NCBI GenBank assembly: GCA_006503535.1
Contig: QYRS01000006.1
Location: 1,302,001 to 1,366,000, forward strand
Direction: 5' to 3'
Source of the DNA: Arthrinium phaeospermum
Lineage: Eukaryota; Ascomycota; Sordariomycetes; Amphisphaeriales; Apiosporaceae
DNA length: 64,000 nucleotides
Shown: one piece after another, positions 51,797 through 63,000 of the stretch
Numbering within the stretch: the first letter of the stretch is position 1
Layout: each line of letters begins with the position of its first letter
Position numbers and translations under genes: made by a program
Notes under the pieces: model-generated
What the model saw: only the letters and a program-made list of their open reading frames with translations
The model's database searches: none
What the model was told of the DNA's origin: nothing

Positions 51797-52927
51797 CTAC
51801 AGCAGAATCTGAGGGATCTGCGGAATCTGCGGAAGCTGTGCATATATGTTATCATATACCTTACCCAGCCAGCCCTCGGTAGGTCCCCACTTGGCCACGA
51901 CCCAGCCTCCGGCAGCCCAGAGCGCAATGCCGGCAAAGGCCACGGTGTTGATGGACCACCAGTTCCGGCTCCTCCGCTTTCGCAGCTGCTTGTCGACCGT
52001 CGTCCGCCGCCAGCCGGGCGGGGGCGAGATGCCCATCCACTTGGCCCCGCCCCACACCATGTGCCCCACGCCCACCGTGATGAGGGCGCCGTACGCGAGC
52101 CAGGACAGGGCGCCGTGGCGGGCGAAGCCGTGCGCGACGTACTGCAGGCCGATGTTGGAGCTGTCGCCCTCGACGAGGAGGGGCAGCACCCGGTTCACGA
52201 AGACGTGCGACGCCAGCACGGGCGCCAGCAGGTACCCACTGATGGCGGTGTAGCTCACCGTCGGCCAGCCGCTGCCGTTGGTGCTGTTGGTCGACGACGT
52301 GCTGCTCGACGTCTTGGACCGGTGCAGGGCGTACATGCCCGGCGTGGCGCCGCCGTAGCGTCGGAGGTTCTGCGAGCGGCGGATCAGGCGGATGGCGATG
52401 CCCGAGCTGATGTGGGCGAGCACGGGCAGGGCCACGAGGAGGGGCTCGGAGAAGCGGGTCTGGTAGACTTCGCGGGCCATCAGGAGGAAGGGTTCGGCGT
52501 ACGGTACGGAGCGGTATACGAGCGGGAAAACGGAGGTGTTGGCGATGTGCAGGCCGGCGAAGAAGCCGAAGGTGTAGGAGGAGTATCGTTGTATGCGGGT
52601 TACTGTTGTTTTGTTTGCAACATTAGCACAAGTATGGGGGGTCGATCGCCGTGTGGTGGAAACGGAGGGTCACATACAGTAGTAGAGAGGGCCATGGGCA
52701 GTTCCGCTCAGCCCCAAGCTCGACGAGGAGTGTGAACTGCTGTGCGTGTGTGACCTTATTGTCGACCTCGAGGATTCCATGTTTTCTTCGGGCAGAGCTG
52801 GCAGCTCTTTTTCGTAGATCGACGCATTATCCATTGGGGAAGGGTCGAGCTGCAAGAGAGACATAAGCGTCTCCTGCGACGACTTTTGGCGCAGGGGCCG
52901 TGAGTTCGACCAGTGTTCGTCCTCCAT
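51797..52927 (-). CDS. MCP1: Mcp1-type mitochondrial membrane protein
   Basis: Two exons, 52,927-52,678 and 52,602-51,797, encode 351 residues; the 75-nt intron has a GTATGT donor and a GCTAATG branch site. The joined sequence reads GPLYYLTRIQRYSSYTFGFF and AGLHIANTSVFPLVYRSVPY, then several hydrophobic helices (LLVALPVLAHISSGIAIRLI, YLLAPVLASHVFVNRVLPLL, AYGALITVGVGHMVWGGAKW, VAFAGIALWAAGGWVVAKWG). This is the layout of the fungal Mcp1/DUF1691 family, mitochondrial outer-membrane proteins linked in yeast to lipid homeostasis and ERMES/Mdm10 function. The Ser-rich N-terminus before the first helix is soluble. Divergent from the C2H2 gene. Confidence 0.85.
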
Positions 52928-53451
52928 CTTGGCTCCGTCACAATTGCCAATGTGTCGAAGTGATGTTGTGCCTCAGCTCGCCGCCGTTACTCGATGACCA
53001 AGAAGTTTACGCTCATTCGTTTGGGTGGGACACGATTTTGGCTCCCACGCCGAAACTTTTGGGGCCCCAGCTGCCAGTGACATCAGCAAGACCCCTGAAA
53101 GCGCTAAAAGTTCAGCCGCCCAATCGGGACTTTCTGGCGAGTCTCAGCTTCCAGAAGTTCCCCAAGCTCCATCCAAATCGCCCCGCCCTGTCCATTCCAG
53201 CTCTACCAAGGGATCTAATCTCTGAACCTTCTGTCCGTAATTCGACGCCTTAGCATTCGATTCTGTATCTGTAAACGAAACGCCGACGATCATTCCTCTA
53301 CAAGCGCATCGCGATCAAACCAATCCGACTCCCAGAACGACACAGGTTCCCGATTGCGTCTTGGTCGGCGACCGTCATCCGTCATTGTTCGTCGCGTATC
53401 TCCCGTCGCGCCCGACCCGCGTACCGACCAGAATATACCACACAGCCCAAC
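52928..53451. promoter_or_regulatory. Shared divergent promoter of MCP1-like and C2H2 genes
   Basis: Two divergent start codons lie 524 bp apart. No individual element could be placed with confidence. Confidence 0.4.
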
Positions 53452-54003
53452 ATGCCGCCGCGACATCAGACCCTGCCCCAGGCGCAAACCGCCTCGGCGC
53501 GCGCCGCCCGCCAATCCTTCTACTGCGAGCTCTGCACGAAAGGCTACAGCCGCATGAACGACTACGAAGCCCACCTCTCGTCGTACGACCACTCGCACCG
53601 ACAGCGCATGAAGGACATGAAGCAGATGGTCAAGGACCCGACCGCGGGCGCTCGCGCGCGTAAGGCCGAGGCGAGGGCCGACGGTATTATCAGCATCAAG
53701 CTCGGCGCGGCTGCTGGCGGCGGTGGCGACGGAGAGGCTGCCGCAGCGGGTGGGAGCAGTGGCGGCAATAACAATGCTGGCCTGGCCGGCGGGTTCAAGA
53801 AGGGGGGCTTTAAGAAGAGCGGCTTTAAGAGCGCATTTACGCCTGTGGGCGGCGGTGCGGAAGAGAAGGTCAAAGAGGAGGAGAAGCAGGGCGGCGTGGA
53901 GAAAGAATTCAGCAAGGAGAAGAAGGTGTTGCGGGACGAGGACGAGAGCGATACAGAAGATGAGGGATACGAAGTCTATGACCCCAGACATCCGACAGAC
54001 TGA
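53452..54003 (+). CDS. C2H2 zinc-finger protein, short
   Basis: Single exon, 183 codons. A single C2H2 finger at residues about 23-50 (FYCELCTKGYSRMNDYEAHL, then SSYDHSHRQRMKDMKQM) has the C-x2-C-x12-H-x5-H spacing and the Y-D-H-x-H-x-x-R tail of a conserved fungal/animal family. A Gly/Ala-rich low-complexity middle (FKKGGFKKSGFKSAF) is followed by an acidic C-terminus (DESDTEDEGYEVYD). Likely nuclear, with a possible role in nucleic-acid binding; the exact function is unknown. Confidence 0.85.
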   Translation: MPPRHQTLPQAQTASARAARQSFYCELCTKGYSRMNDYEAHLSSYDHSHRQRMKDMKQMVKDPTAGARARKAEARADGIISIKLGAAAGGGGDGEAAAAGGSSGGNNNAGLAGGFKKGGFKKSGFKSAFTPVGGGAEEKVKEEEKQGGVEKEFSKEKKVLRDEDESDTEDEGYEVYDPRHPTD

Positions 54004-55071
54004 GCATGGAAGAGGACTCGAGTTAACCTATTCACATCCCAGCGCCCGGTCGGGTTGCGGTGCACACACCCAAAACAGTTGCTTGGTCGACACGTTCACA
54101 TACCAGCGTCAAGGGCGGAACAGCGATACACTTTTAGATATGAAGGTATTGGCCTTCATGTCCCTCAGAACAATGATAGCTATGTTCGTCTGGGACACAA
54201 GTCGACGTTTATTCCTTTTGGGCAAATCTTTAGGCCAAGTAAGTTTCTATCTCTTGATGCCACTGTCGCGACATGATTTCTAATCAAGTATAAGTATGTT
54301 GCAGATAGTTAGTCGCTTAATGATTACTAGCGTTAAGTTGATAATCAAACAGCCTCAATGGTCGCTTGAGGAGTATTACCTCATTCCACACTCAACGAAG
54401 GCCTGTTGAGTGCCTGCGAGTCCAGCGCAATGTATATATGCATAGCACACGCAGGAAAAGTCGTTAAGCAATAAGATGCGGGGGGTATACTTGCTGTGGG
54501 TGCACGTTGATATCTCAACGAAGCTTTGATCCCACCGGTTAGCTGACATCGACCAACGCGGGGCCCTGATTGAAAGAGGACTTGCAGCGCACCCGCCGCT
54601 TTTGCTCAGGCCAAAGTCGGCTAATTCACAGTTGATGTAAGTAAGTAATATGTATGTATTCATGCCAAGTACGTTTATTAATAATCTGTCTGTCGGTCTC
54701 TGTCCTGAAACGGCGCCTCCCCTGTATTCTGAATGGCACGTTGGTTGGCGAAGCAGGCTGTGCCTTCATGATGCCTGTACTACTACCCCTGGCTGCCCGA
54801 TGAGCTGGCGTGCATAGCTGGCGCCCGAAGCAGAAGGTGAATAAGTTCTTACGTACCAATCAAACCACACGACTGGAAAGACCACATTGCTCAATTACAT
54901 CAGCCTAGGCGGCATTTAATAGCAGAATCATCTTCCCAAGGCATATATTACCTCCTAAGCAGTCAGCTGATGGTGGTAGCCAATATTAATTACCGAATTC
55001 CATGAAGATTCGAAGGTTACACGCTGCGCTGGACTGCTGCAAAACTCCGAGATCACCAAACTCGGAAAGCA
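54004..55071. other. Intergenic region upstream of the HET cluster
   Basis: Minus-strand open frames near 54,376-54,859 are short and without domains. No tRNA or repeat recognised. Confidence 0.45.
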
Positions 55072-57636
55072 ATGGATCCAATCCTGGCAGATCTCAACGT
55101 CCCTCTTCTATGTGATCCCCATGACTACTCGGCACCATTCCAGACTTTCCCTGAGCGAGCTGGAGTCATCCTCTCAACCTCCAACGCCCGACAGCCGCGT
55201 CAACCAACAGTCGAGGAACGTCTTCCATCCTTCTTCCAGACCTGGCTCTGTTTTGGTTTCCTCCAAGAGATCTGTCGGATATTTGCCATCGAATACGACG
55301 CCGACGACATCATTGTCAATGATGGTACGGAGAGACGGGTCATATCCTACAGCAATTTCGAAGTATTCATATGGTGTTCTCTTGGTTCAGCGAATTTGGA
55401 GCCCATCACCCGTAGGAGGACCACCATGGCTGACTTTCTCGATATTGTGCGCATCGCCAACGAGGCAATCAATGCACAGCATAGTTGCCCGAGAGAAGCC
55501 TCAGCACAGCAAGACGCGCTGGATACAGTGCTACTGTCTGGCATGGTCCTTGTGGACTACTTCGTACAGAATGGCATGACCATCTTTGACAATGTTTGGC
55601 GCGATGTATCGATCGACTGGAGCCGGTCTAGGAAGCTTGACTCCCTCCTTCTCCGGGCCGGCTGGTGCCATGGAGAACTCTCAAGCTTCTATTATGATGG
55701 CTCACCCACTGTATGGCTGTACTACAGCAGCATGGACCGAACCATAATCAACAAGAGCCATGCGAAATGTACCGCCGACAGATGCATTGCCAACCACATA
55801 GACGAGAAGGTGTACGTCCCATCTCACTGTCAGTCCTGCACGGAAACGAGTTGCAAACTAGTCACGGCGCCAGTGGATGACATATGCGAAATCCTTGAGT
55901 CGGGAGGAATCCCTCTAGTCCGTGCTTCCGATACAGCAAATGGACTATTCATCGAAGTTGAAGGCTTCTATATCGGAAATGAGGACCACGATCACAGTTA
56001 CACGGCCATCTCACACGTGTGGTCTCATGGCAGGGGCAACCCGCATGTCAATGGCCTGCCGTCATGCCAGCTGAGGAATATCCAGTATCGGGTGAATGCT
56101 CTGTACCCCGAGAGCGTGACAGACAGCTGGTTCTGGATGGATACACTGTGCGTGCCTCTGGGGCCCGGGCTGCGGACCTTGGCGATTGCCAAGATGGCTA
56201 AAACCTATGTGCACGCCAGGGTAGTTCTGGTCCTCGACGCCTGGCTCGAAGCTCTGGAGCTCAACGACGCCAACGTGCGACAGATCCTCGCCAGGATCCT
56301 GAAATGCGATTGGAGCACCAGGCTGTGGACGTACCATGAATCAGTCCTGGCCAAGGTCTGCCGATACCAGCTGAAGAATAAGCCGGCCGAGATCGACCAC
56401 ATAGTGGGCATGGACCAACGATACAACCTCAAGAGCCTCGCGAACTGGCTATCCGCTCTGGACGAGGACGACGTGTTCCAACACAAGTACACCACAAGAC
56501 TATCCAAAGCCGTTTTCCACCATGATGAAGCACGGCGTAAAAGATATGAAGATTATGCATTGCTACCACCGCAGAAAGATGAGCGTGAGGAAGAACTGCG
56601 CCTAATTGCTGTTGATGCCCTCGAGGAAGAAGAGTATTTGAAAAGTGCTCAGCCACACTGGGCCCATAAACTCAACAGCAAAGAGGAGTTTGCCGATTTA
56701 GCTCACGACATCAGCATAAGAAACCTGCGGTATCACATCGGCACTGTCGTTACCGATCCGATTATAGTGTATGGCAAGGCCGTGGAGAACCGCGTCAAAG
56801 GATCGAACCGGGTTTTGCTCCACTTGGACAGGTCGAGACACAAGGAGGCCGGTCAGGTACGACGGCTCGTGGGCTTCGATAAGCTTCCCCACATCCTGCT
56901 GACCGGCGTGGCGGCCGGGCTGCATCGCCGCCTGACGAGCAAGATGGAGGACGAGACCGTGTGCCTCGGGGGAGTGATCGGGCTCGACGTGACCCCCATC
57001 CTCGAGGTCCGAGTGGTGGGCGGCAGCCGCACGGCCGAAGAGGTCAGCAGGGTCTGCGCCGAGAGAATGGAAATATTCTTCCTCGCGGTTGCCTCCGTAC
57101 CGCTGATCATCCTGTTCCAAAACATCCCGAGACGACCGCGGGTCGGCTTCTCCTGGCTGCCGAAAAGCTTCTTCCAAACCGACACGAATATAAACCATGA
57201 GGGCTATAAGCAAAAGCTCGGCCAGCTCACGGCCTCCGGTCTCCGAGCCAGCCTGCCGGGCGTTCGCTTGGTCGGCGTCGATATGGACGAGATGTACGCC
57301 CAGGGCAAGCTGCTCGTTAACTGTGAGGTTCGTCCCACTACAATACCGCCCTTTCACGAGTATATTTCCAATCGGCAGACATGCTTCCGACTGGATATGG
57401 AACTCAGCGATTCCCCTTTTAGATCTCAGGCGCGGGATAGACCGGACCTGTTTTATACCAGAGAGACCAGACTCACGAGGGATGGCTTTCTCGCGGTAAT
57501 CGTCGAGGAGAAAGGGGACACCATGTTCTTGCAGTATCTTTCGCACACTACAGCCCTCCTGGTGGAGACTGCTACAACTGATTTTCATGTTGTCCAAGGT
57601 AGATCAGTTTCGGATCAAGCTGTCTGTATTACATGA
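55072..57636 (+). CDS. HET-domain protein 1 (long N-terminal extension)
   Basis: Single exon, 854 residues. The three HET blocks are present: YTAISHVWSHGRGNP (about residue 310), WFWMDTLCVPLG (about 354) and STRLWTYHES (about 414; most members have W-T-x-Q-E). An N-terminal extension of about 300 residues contains a Cys cluster (CTADRCIANHIDEKVYVPSH, CQSCTETSCKL) seen in the large class of HET proteins whose first block is AISHVWSxGxGN. HET domains trigger regulated cell death in vegetative incompatibility. The C-terminal 350 residues have no recognised domain. First gene of a three-HET cluster. Confidence 0.9.
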   Translation: MDPILADLNVPLLCDPHDYSAPFQTFPERAGVILSTSNARQPRQPTVEERLPSFFQTWLCFGFLQEICRIFAIEYDADDIIVNDGTERRVISYSNFEVFIWCSLGSANLEPITRRRTTMADFLDIVRIANEAINAQHSCPREASAQQDALDTVLLSGMVLVDYFVQNGMTIFDNVWRDVSIDWSRSRKLDSLLLRAGWCHGELSSFYYDGSPTVWLYYSSMDRTIINKSHAKCTADRCIANHIDEKVYVPSHCQSCTETSCKLVTAPVDDICEILESGGIPLVRASDTANGLFIEVEGFYIGNEDHDHSYTAISHVWSHGRGNPHVNGLPSCQLRNIQYRVNALYPESVTDSWFWMDTLCVPLGPGLRTLAIAKMAKTYVHARVVLVLDAWLEALELNDANVRQILARILKCDWSTRLWTYHESVLAKVCRYQLKNKPAEIDHIVGMDQRYNLKSLANWLSALDEDDVFQHKYTTRLSKAVFHHDEARRKRYEDYALLPPQKDEREEELRLIAVDALEEEEYLKSAQPHWAHKLNSKEEFADLAHDISIRNLRYHIGTVVTDPIIVYGKAVENRVKGSNRVLLHLDRSRHKEAGQVRRLVGFDKLPHILLTGVAAGLHRRLTSKMEDETVCLGGVIGLDVTPILEVRVVGGSRTAEEVSRVCAERMEIFFLAVASVPLIILFQNIPRRPRVGFSWLPKSFFQTDTNINHEGYKQKLGQLTASGLRASLPGVRLVGVDMDEMYAQGKLLVNCEVRPTTIPPFHEYISNRQTCFRLDMELSDSPFRSQARDRPDLFYTRETRLTRDGFLAVIVEEKGDTMFLQYLSHTTALLVETATTDFHVVQGRSVSDQAVCIT

Positions 57637-57929
57637 ACTTCGTCCGCGTCGTCGTCCCGGCATTCACATACAGAGGATGGGCATACGGCAGGCTGCTGGT
57701 GGAGGGGCTTGCTGTCGATGGACAGGAGGGAAGTCGGTGGAAGGAAAGGGGTTACTCGTCAGGTCATGCAACGGGGTGGAGATAGTTACCGCCGCACTAG
57801 CCACAACCGCCACAGTCTCCTCACTTCTATCCTAGGCAGCCTCTTATGCTGTGATATCCCCTGGAAACATCAGCGACCTACCCTCTTCCCGCATCAGTGA
57901 CACTCAAGGTTTTAAATCCCACATGCAAA

Positions 57930-58080
57930 TATAATGGACCAAAGGAGTCTTTGCACAATATGAAAGCCACGCAAACGCTGTTCTCGAGACTTTCTCGATG
58001 GATAAGCCGCTCTCCCCGTACCATGTTCTCTCCTACGCATGGGATTCCGACAAAACGGTCATTCTCGAAGGCAAATATAA
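57930..58080 (+). pseudogene. Out-of-frame relic of a HET N-terminus
   Basis: In the frame offset by one from the gene at 57,960, this stretch reads NAVLETFSMDKPLSPYHVLS and YAWDSDK before a stop, a close match to NVHAVLETFSVDGPLPPYRALS plus YAWYSDR of the real HET start about 190 bp downstream. At DNA level, 57,975-58,060 and 58,155-58,250 share words such as GTTCTCGAGACTTTCTC and ATGGGATTCCGACA/ATGGTATTCCGACA. The relic is therefore a partial upstream duplicate that the downstream gene's open frame now overlaps. Confidence 0.75.
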
Positions 58081-59978
58081 TTAATCACAGGAGCCTTTAC
58101 ACATATGACCAGATCCAAGATAACCAGATACGCCTTCTGAAATTTCTTCAACATGGAAACAACGTACACGCCGTTCTCGAGACTTTCTCAGTGGATGGAC
58201 CGCTCCCCCCGTATCGTGCTCTTTCATATGCATGGTATTCCGACAGAACGAGTGATGCAGAAGACATGTTCGTTGAAATCCAGAACCAGAAGCTCAAAGT
58301 TCCTCATTCGCTGCAATCCTTCGTCCGGGCCTTGAGATCCAGGGGCCTTCTGTCCGACGGAGGGTGGTGGTGGTGGATCGACTCAATATGCATCGACCAA
58401 GCCAACGTGGAAGAAAAGAACCAACAGGTGCAAATGATGCACCAAATCTACCACCGAGCCGACCAAGGAGTCGTCTGGCTCGGAGAGAGGTCCCACGATA
58501 GCGACCTGGCCATCGACTTCATCAAATTCCTCCATGACAAGATCCACCGGAACTACAGCGTCCATGAGATGCGAAGGATGCTGCAAGAAGACCGATTTAA
58601 GTCTCGCTGGAAATCTTTGACGAGTCTCCTCGCCCGCAGATGGTGGTCCAGAGTATGGACCATACAGGAATTTGTGATACCGTCTCGCATTTCATTCTGG
58701 TGTGGCATGCGCAGTATCAGCAGGAGGGCCGTGTGCAACAGTCTCTCGGTAGCAGAGAAATGTCCCTCGATAGGCATCAAAGAGACCACGGGCTTCCACC
58801 ATGGATTCAACCGGAGAAGGCTGTGGCACCTTTATAAGATGCGAGGGGATCCGGGGGTTGACACAAGCCGGTCCCTCGTAGCGCTAGCCGCCTACTTCAG
58901 TGGCATGGACGCCAGCAACGATCGGGATCGGCTGTATGGTCTCATGGCGCTATCCAACGACACGTTTACTCTGGAGGCTGATTACTCCTTGAGTAGCCAG
59001 GAGGTCTACTTGCGGTTCACCCGAGCATTTATCTCCTGTCACAATTCCCTGGACATCATATCTTTTGCTTCGAAATACGGTGCGTCATCCGGTTCTCAGC
59101 GGCCATCCTGGGTGCCTGTCTGGCAAACAAGGGACGCCTCTTTGGTCGTTCCTCTGATGGTCAGCCAGAGCTGCAACGCTCATATTGGGAACTTTCGGCC
59201 TTCTGCGGTAAGATCCATTTGCAACGGTCCACCTGTGTGTTACTCGGCATCTGGGGGCAGATCACCCGAGTATGAGATTCAAGGGTCAGAACTCCTTGCC
59301 CGTGGAGTTGTCATTGATGCCGTGGACGGTTTAGGGGGATCTAGGGGTGCTGAACTGGTCCAAAGCTCTAAGTGGCATCCCACGCAGTTGTCGGATTGTT
59401 TCGACCCCGTGTACTCGCCGAGGGAGATTCTCACAAGTGTGTGTAGGAGCCTGGCACTGGACCGCAAGGATCGCTACTTGCAGTACAACATGCCCGTTGA
59501 GGAATTCTTCGAAGATTTTCTTCATCTGTGTTCGCGGCTCGAGACAGGATCACCCTCAGGTACTCCAAAAGAATGGCAGGAATGGTATAGTTGGACACGG
59601 TCTCTCCAGATCCACGGGCGCCGCTTCGAGGACATCCTGCGCGACAGCTACCTAACCGGCCTTGACTCTCCGGGCTTTGCACCGAACCAAGACGAATCCA
59701 TCGACGACACGTTTTTCGCCAGATTCTTCGATACAGTCGTACGAATGTCCCTCCGTCTAATGGTCAGTCGCAACGGACGCGTTGGTATGGCACCAGAGAA
59801 AGCCAAGAAGAGAGACTTGGTCTGTGTGCTATTCGGCTGCAGCGTCCCTGTTCTGCTGCGGGAGTCTGAGCACGGAGGGAGTTTTACTTTGGTGGGCGAG
59901 TGTTTTCTCGACGTATGTATGGACGGGTTGGTATCGGAACAGAAGAGACCTCCAGAAAGGACATTTTGTCTTCGGTAA
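57960..59978 (+). CDS. HET-domain protein 2
   Basis: Open frame of 672 codons from the ATG at 57,960; an earlier in-frame position (57,897) is only a GTG. HET blocks: PYRALSYAWYSDR (near residue 85), WWWIDSICIDQANVEEKNQQ (near 140, the most conserved HET block), WWSRVWTIQEFV (near 228). The segment between the ATG and YTYDQIQDNQIRLLKFL is read through a duplicated HET start in the wrong frame, so the authentic start may be different or lie in an unrecognised exon. Block D-R-x-Y-G-L (NDRDRLYGLMALS), which usually follows the HET domain, is present. The C-terminus is unassigned. Confidence 0.85.
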   Translation: MKATQTLFSRLSRWISRSPRTMFSPTHGIPTKRSFSKANIINHRSLYTYDQIQDNQIRLLKFLQHGNNVHAVLETFSVDGPLPPYRALSYAWYSDRTSDAEDMFVEIQNQKLKVPHSLQSFVRALRSRGLLSDGGWWWWIDSICIDQANVEEKNQQVQMMHQIYHRADQGVVWLGERSHDSDLAIDFIKFLHDKIHRNYSVHEMRRMLQEDRFKSRWKSLTSLLARRWWSRVWTIQEFVIPSRISFWCGMRSISRRAVCNSLSVAEKCPSIGIKETTGFHHGFNRRRLWHLYKMRGDPGVDTSRSLVALAAYFSGMDASNDRDRLYGLMALSNDTFTLEADYSLSSQEVYLRFTRAFISCHNSLDIISFASKYGASSGSQRPSWVPVWQTRDASLVVPLMVSQSCNAHIGNFRPSAVRSICNGPPVCYSASGGRSPEYEIQGSELLARGVVIDAVDGLGGSRGAELVQSSKWHPTQLSDCFDPVYSPREILTSVCRSLALDRKDRYLQYNMPVEEFFEDFLHLCSRLETGSPSGTPKEWQEWYSWTRSLQIHGRRFEDILRDSYLTGLDSPGFAPNQDESIDDTFFARFFDTVVRMSLRLMVSRNGRVGMAPEKAKKRDLVCVLFGCSVPVLLRESEHGGSFTLVGECFLDVCMDGLVSEQKRPPERTFCLR

Positions 59979-60098
59979 TGACATGAAATGGTGGAATATC
60001 TAGTCTGTAATCACTCCTCGGTCTTGCCGACAAGCTTCAGTGCATCGCCAACACGAATCCAGTATCGTAATGTTCGTACCCCGTAGCCGCGCAGGAGC

Positions 60099-63000
60099 CT
60101 AACAAAGAGTGATGGTCTCTGGAACGAGGTCGCCATTTCTGACGTCTTCTGCCACTTCTCCATTCATGAGGCCATCCATGAAGCAGCCACCGACAACCTC
60201 GTACTCGCCACCTTTCGGCCTCAGAACGACTGGCATGTCGCATCCGAAGAGGATGGCGATTCTGTCGCCATGCTGGGCAGAGTTCGTCACACATCCCACG
60301 AGTCCGTTCTGAGTCTCAAAGATCCGATATACAAGAAGAATCGCACTCCATCGTTCTGAGGATCGTTTATATCGTGACCAATCCTTGCAAACCTCTTGTT
60401 TCGAATCGAAATACTCCCTCAAAGGTGTGCCGCGTAGCTGGAACAACTCATTAGGATGAATGATTGCCAAAAATATTCTGCGAAGTTGGTTTTCCTGCGA
60501 CATGATATCTTCCCAGGGCACATTCTTATCCCACTCCGTCTCATCTTGCACGGTCTTTCCTTCCCATATTCCAAACTCATCTATGCTAATCCGTAACCTT
60601 GGCTCTACCTCAAGTTCAGGCGCTGCAAGTGGTAGCGCTAGCATTTCTCCCGAACTCAGCCAGGGGACATCGAAGGCGGATACGTCGTCTCCCCACTGAA
60701 ACCTGCTATTACCCGTCATAGCTCGGGCCAAAGACAATTTAGGGTCAGGGCAAGGTTTACTGTATCCAGCCATCGGTTTCGGTGTACTTGCTGTTTGTTG
60801 CTCGCCTAGTGTCATTGCCATATTTCCAACGCTGTCAACAAATACACCCTCACATGACAGAAGACGATTATCCATCGAGAATGTGAATGCTGCCTCAAAC
60901 CCTGCGTCACTTGCGAAAGGCCCCAGAGATGTGAAAGGGTGGTAGTCCATAGTGATAGTCTCCCATTGATGTTTCTGTTTGGCTTCGTCCGGCCGATACG
61001 AATCCAGCTTTACTGTCAACGGAAGCGCCCGTGTTTGTTTCTTATGAAGGTCGAATCCCCAAGTAGGCAGGTCGGCATGGGGGGTCCAAACACTGCGGTT
61101 TAACCTTGATAGAAGATTGAGACTTCCCTTATGTTGAAACCAGATCTTGGCCAATGTGATCCAGGCATGCTGCCAAGTGATGTCTGGGTCATAGCTTGGG
61201 TGGATCTGCGATGATATAACTGGTGGCAAAATTGCGAGGAGTCCATACACCTTGTCTCGGAAATCTGTTGCATGGGAACGTCTAGCCCGGTATAAACACT
61301 GTATTAACGTCCGCTCCTGCCGTTCCTCTGGAAATATCAAGTGGGGCTGCGAGGCAAATCTGAGCCAATATATGGCTGTGCTGACGTGATTTATGTTGTC
61401 TATGGTTTTGGATAGCCTGTCCGTCTTGATGTATGGGGTGAGCTTGTCCATATAATCCATCCGTCCGTACAAGTAACCGAGGGCACGTATATCTGTGGGA
61501 GTCACGTAGCAGTCTCCGTACCAAAAGATGAGAGAAGACCCAAGTGCTATTTCTTGAACGATCCAGAGTCTTTCCCAATATGACATGCCCACTATGCCGT
61601 TAGCAGCGGACCACATTGAAAACGTGTTGTCCTCTTTCTGGCACTCCAACTCGAGTAGTCGCTTTGCTGCATTGTACTCGTCGGAACACATCGATGCATC
61701 TTTTGAAGAGATGTCGAGATCTTCTGGTTGGTTCTTGAACAGGCCAAACGTAGTGTCCATAATTTCACGGAATACAGGGAGTTCGGCAGCGACCTCATCA
61801 GAAGGGTGGCCAAGCCAACCCCGTACCACCAAAGCTTCGGAGTAAATCATACCCATCTTCTTAACTTCAACCTCGCGCTCTCGCACATCGTTTTGGTTGA
61901 TGCATAACGCGTCAATCCAGACTTTAAGACCCCTTGACTGGACTTCGAAGGAGTTACTGAGGCGGAGCAGGGAGTCGTGGAGATTCGGGCCAACGTCGAC
62001 GTATGAATCGTTCACGAGGATTCTTTTCTTGCTCTTTTGGTCACCCCAAACGTAACTCAGTGCCATATAATCGCCCCAGTTGTAGCGATCATGGAGCCCG
62101 GTAAATTGTTCCAACGGCTGGTCGCAGTAGCCATCAGATAAAATGGTTTCCGCAAGCCCACGTAACCCAGCACCTTGCATAAAATCCTTTGCAGTCTCAG
62201 GACACTTGTTGTGAGTATTCCACATAAAATGTCGGATCTGGCCTTGTATGGACTGGAGATCTTCCATGAAGACTGGCAGCCCGTCGCGAAAAGAACGATA
62301 TGCGGCCGTCCAGTCCTCAAGATCAACCTCATCCAGCGTACAGGAAATTAGGGGCTGGCCTGGTTCGCTCCTGGGTGGCACTAGTGAAAGGACACGGATT
62401 CTCTTGCTGCCCTCGGGTAAAGTTTTGTAAGGGACCGTAAGTAATCCGGATTCGTTCTCTTTCGGGAGACTCGTTATTTCACTTGAACGGTCGCCCCTCG
62501 TCGGGAACTCATGAGCAGAGTCTCTCGGGGAAGTTGGGAGGTACAGGGTTGGCGGTACTGATGGGGTAGGTTCAAAACCTATGGAAGTGTTTAATTAATC
62601 AGTCAAAGTATCAAGACGATGCGTTAGGTGAATATACCAGTAACTTTTATTCACTCATGAAATGCTTACCATTTGATTCTTCTCCTGGTTCCGAGGCAGA
62701 CTGTTTCAATGCTTCAGCATCCTCTGCCAGGGGTCCTTCCGCCTCGAGCATCTTCCTCTGGTCACGCAATTCGCCAAAATTAAAATCTCGCAACATTTCA
62801 AGTCCAGCAGGGTGGTGTTCTTTAGCAAAAGCTTTGATGGACGAAAGTGCAGCCTTGGTAGCTGTGGGGCTTATTGCACGAAGGGCTTCCCTAAACACAG
62901 CCAGAGTCAGGAGTCTCTTGCCCTTATCCGGACCATCGTCCACAAACTCGTCGCAGATGATAGCCGCGCGAGTACACAAGGATCTAATATCAGAACCAGT

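Noticed and set aside
53290..53991. Long hydrophobic minus-strand ORF opposite the C2H2 gene
   Set aside because: It is the antisense shadow of the GC-rich C2H2 coding region; its leucine runs are the complement of the Glu/Lys-rich tail.
56698..57597. 299-codon minus-strand ORF inside HET gene 1
   Set aside because: Antisense shadow; the plus frame is open for 854 codons and carries the HET blocks.
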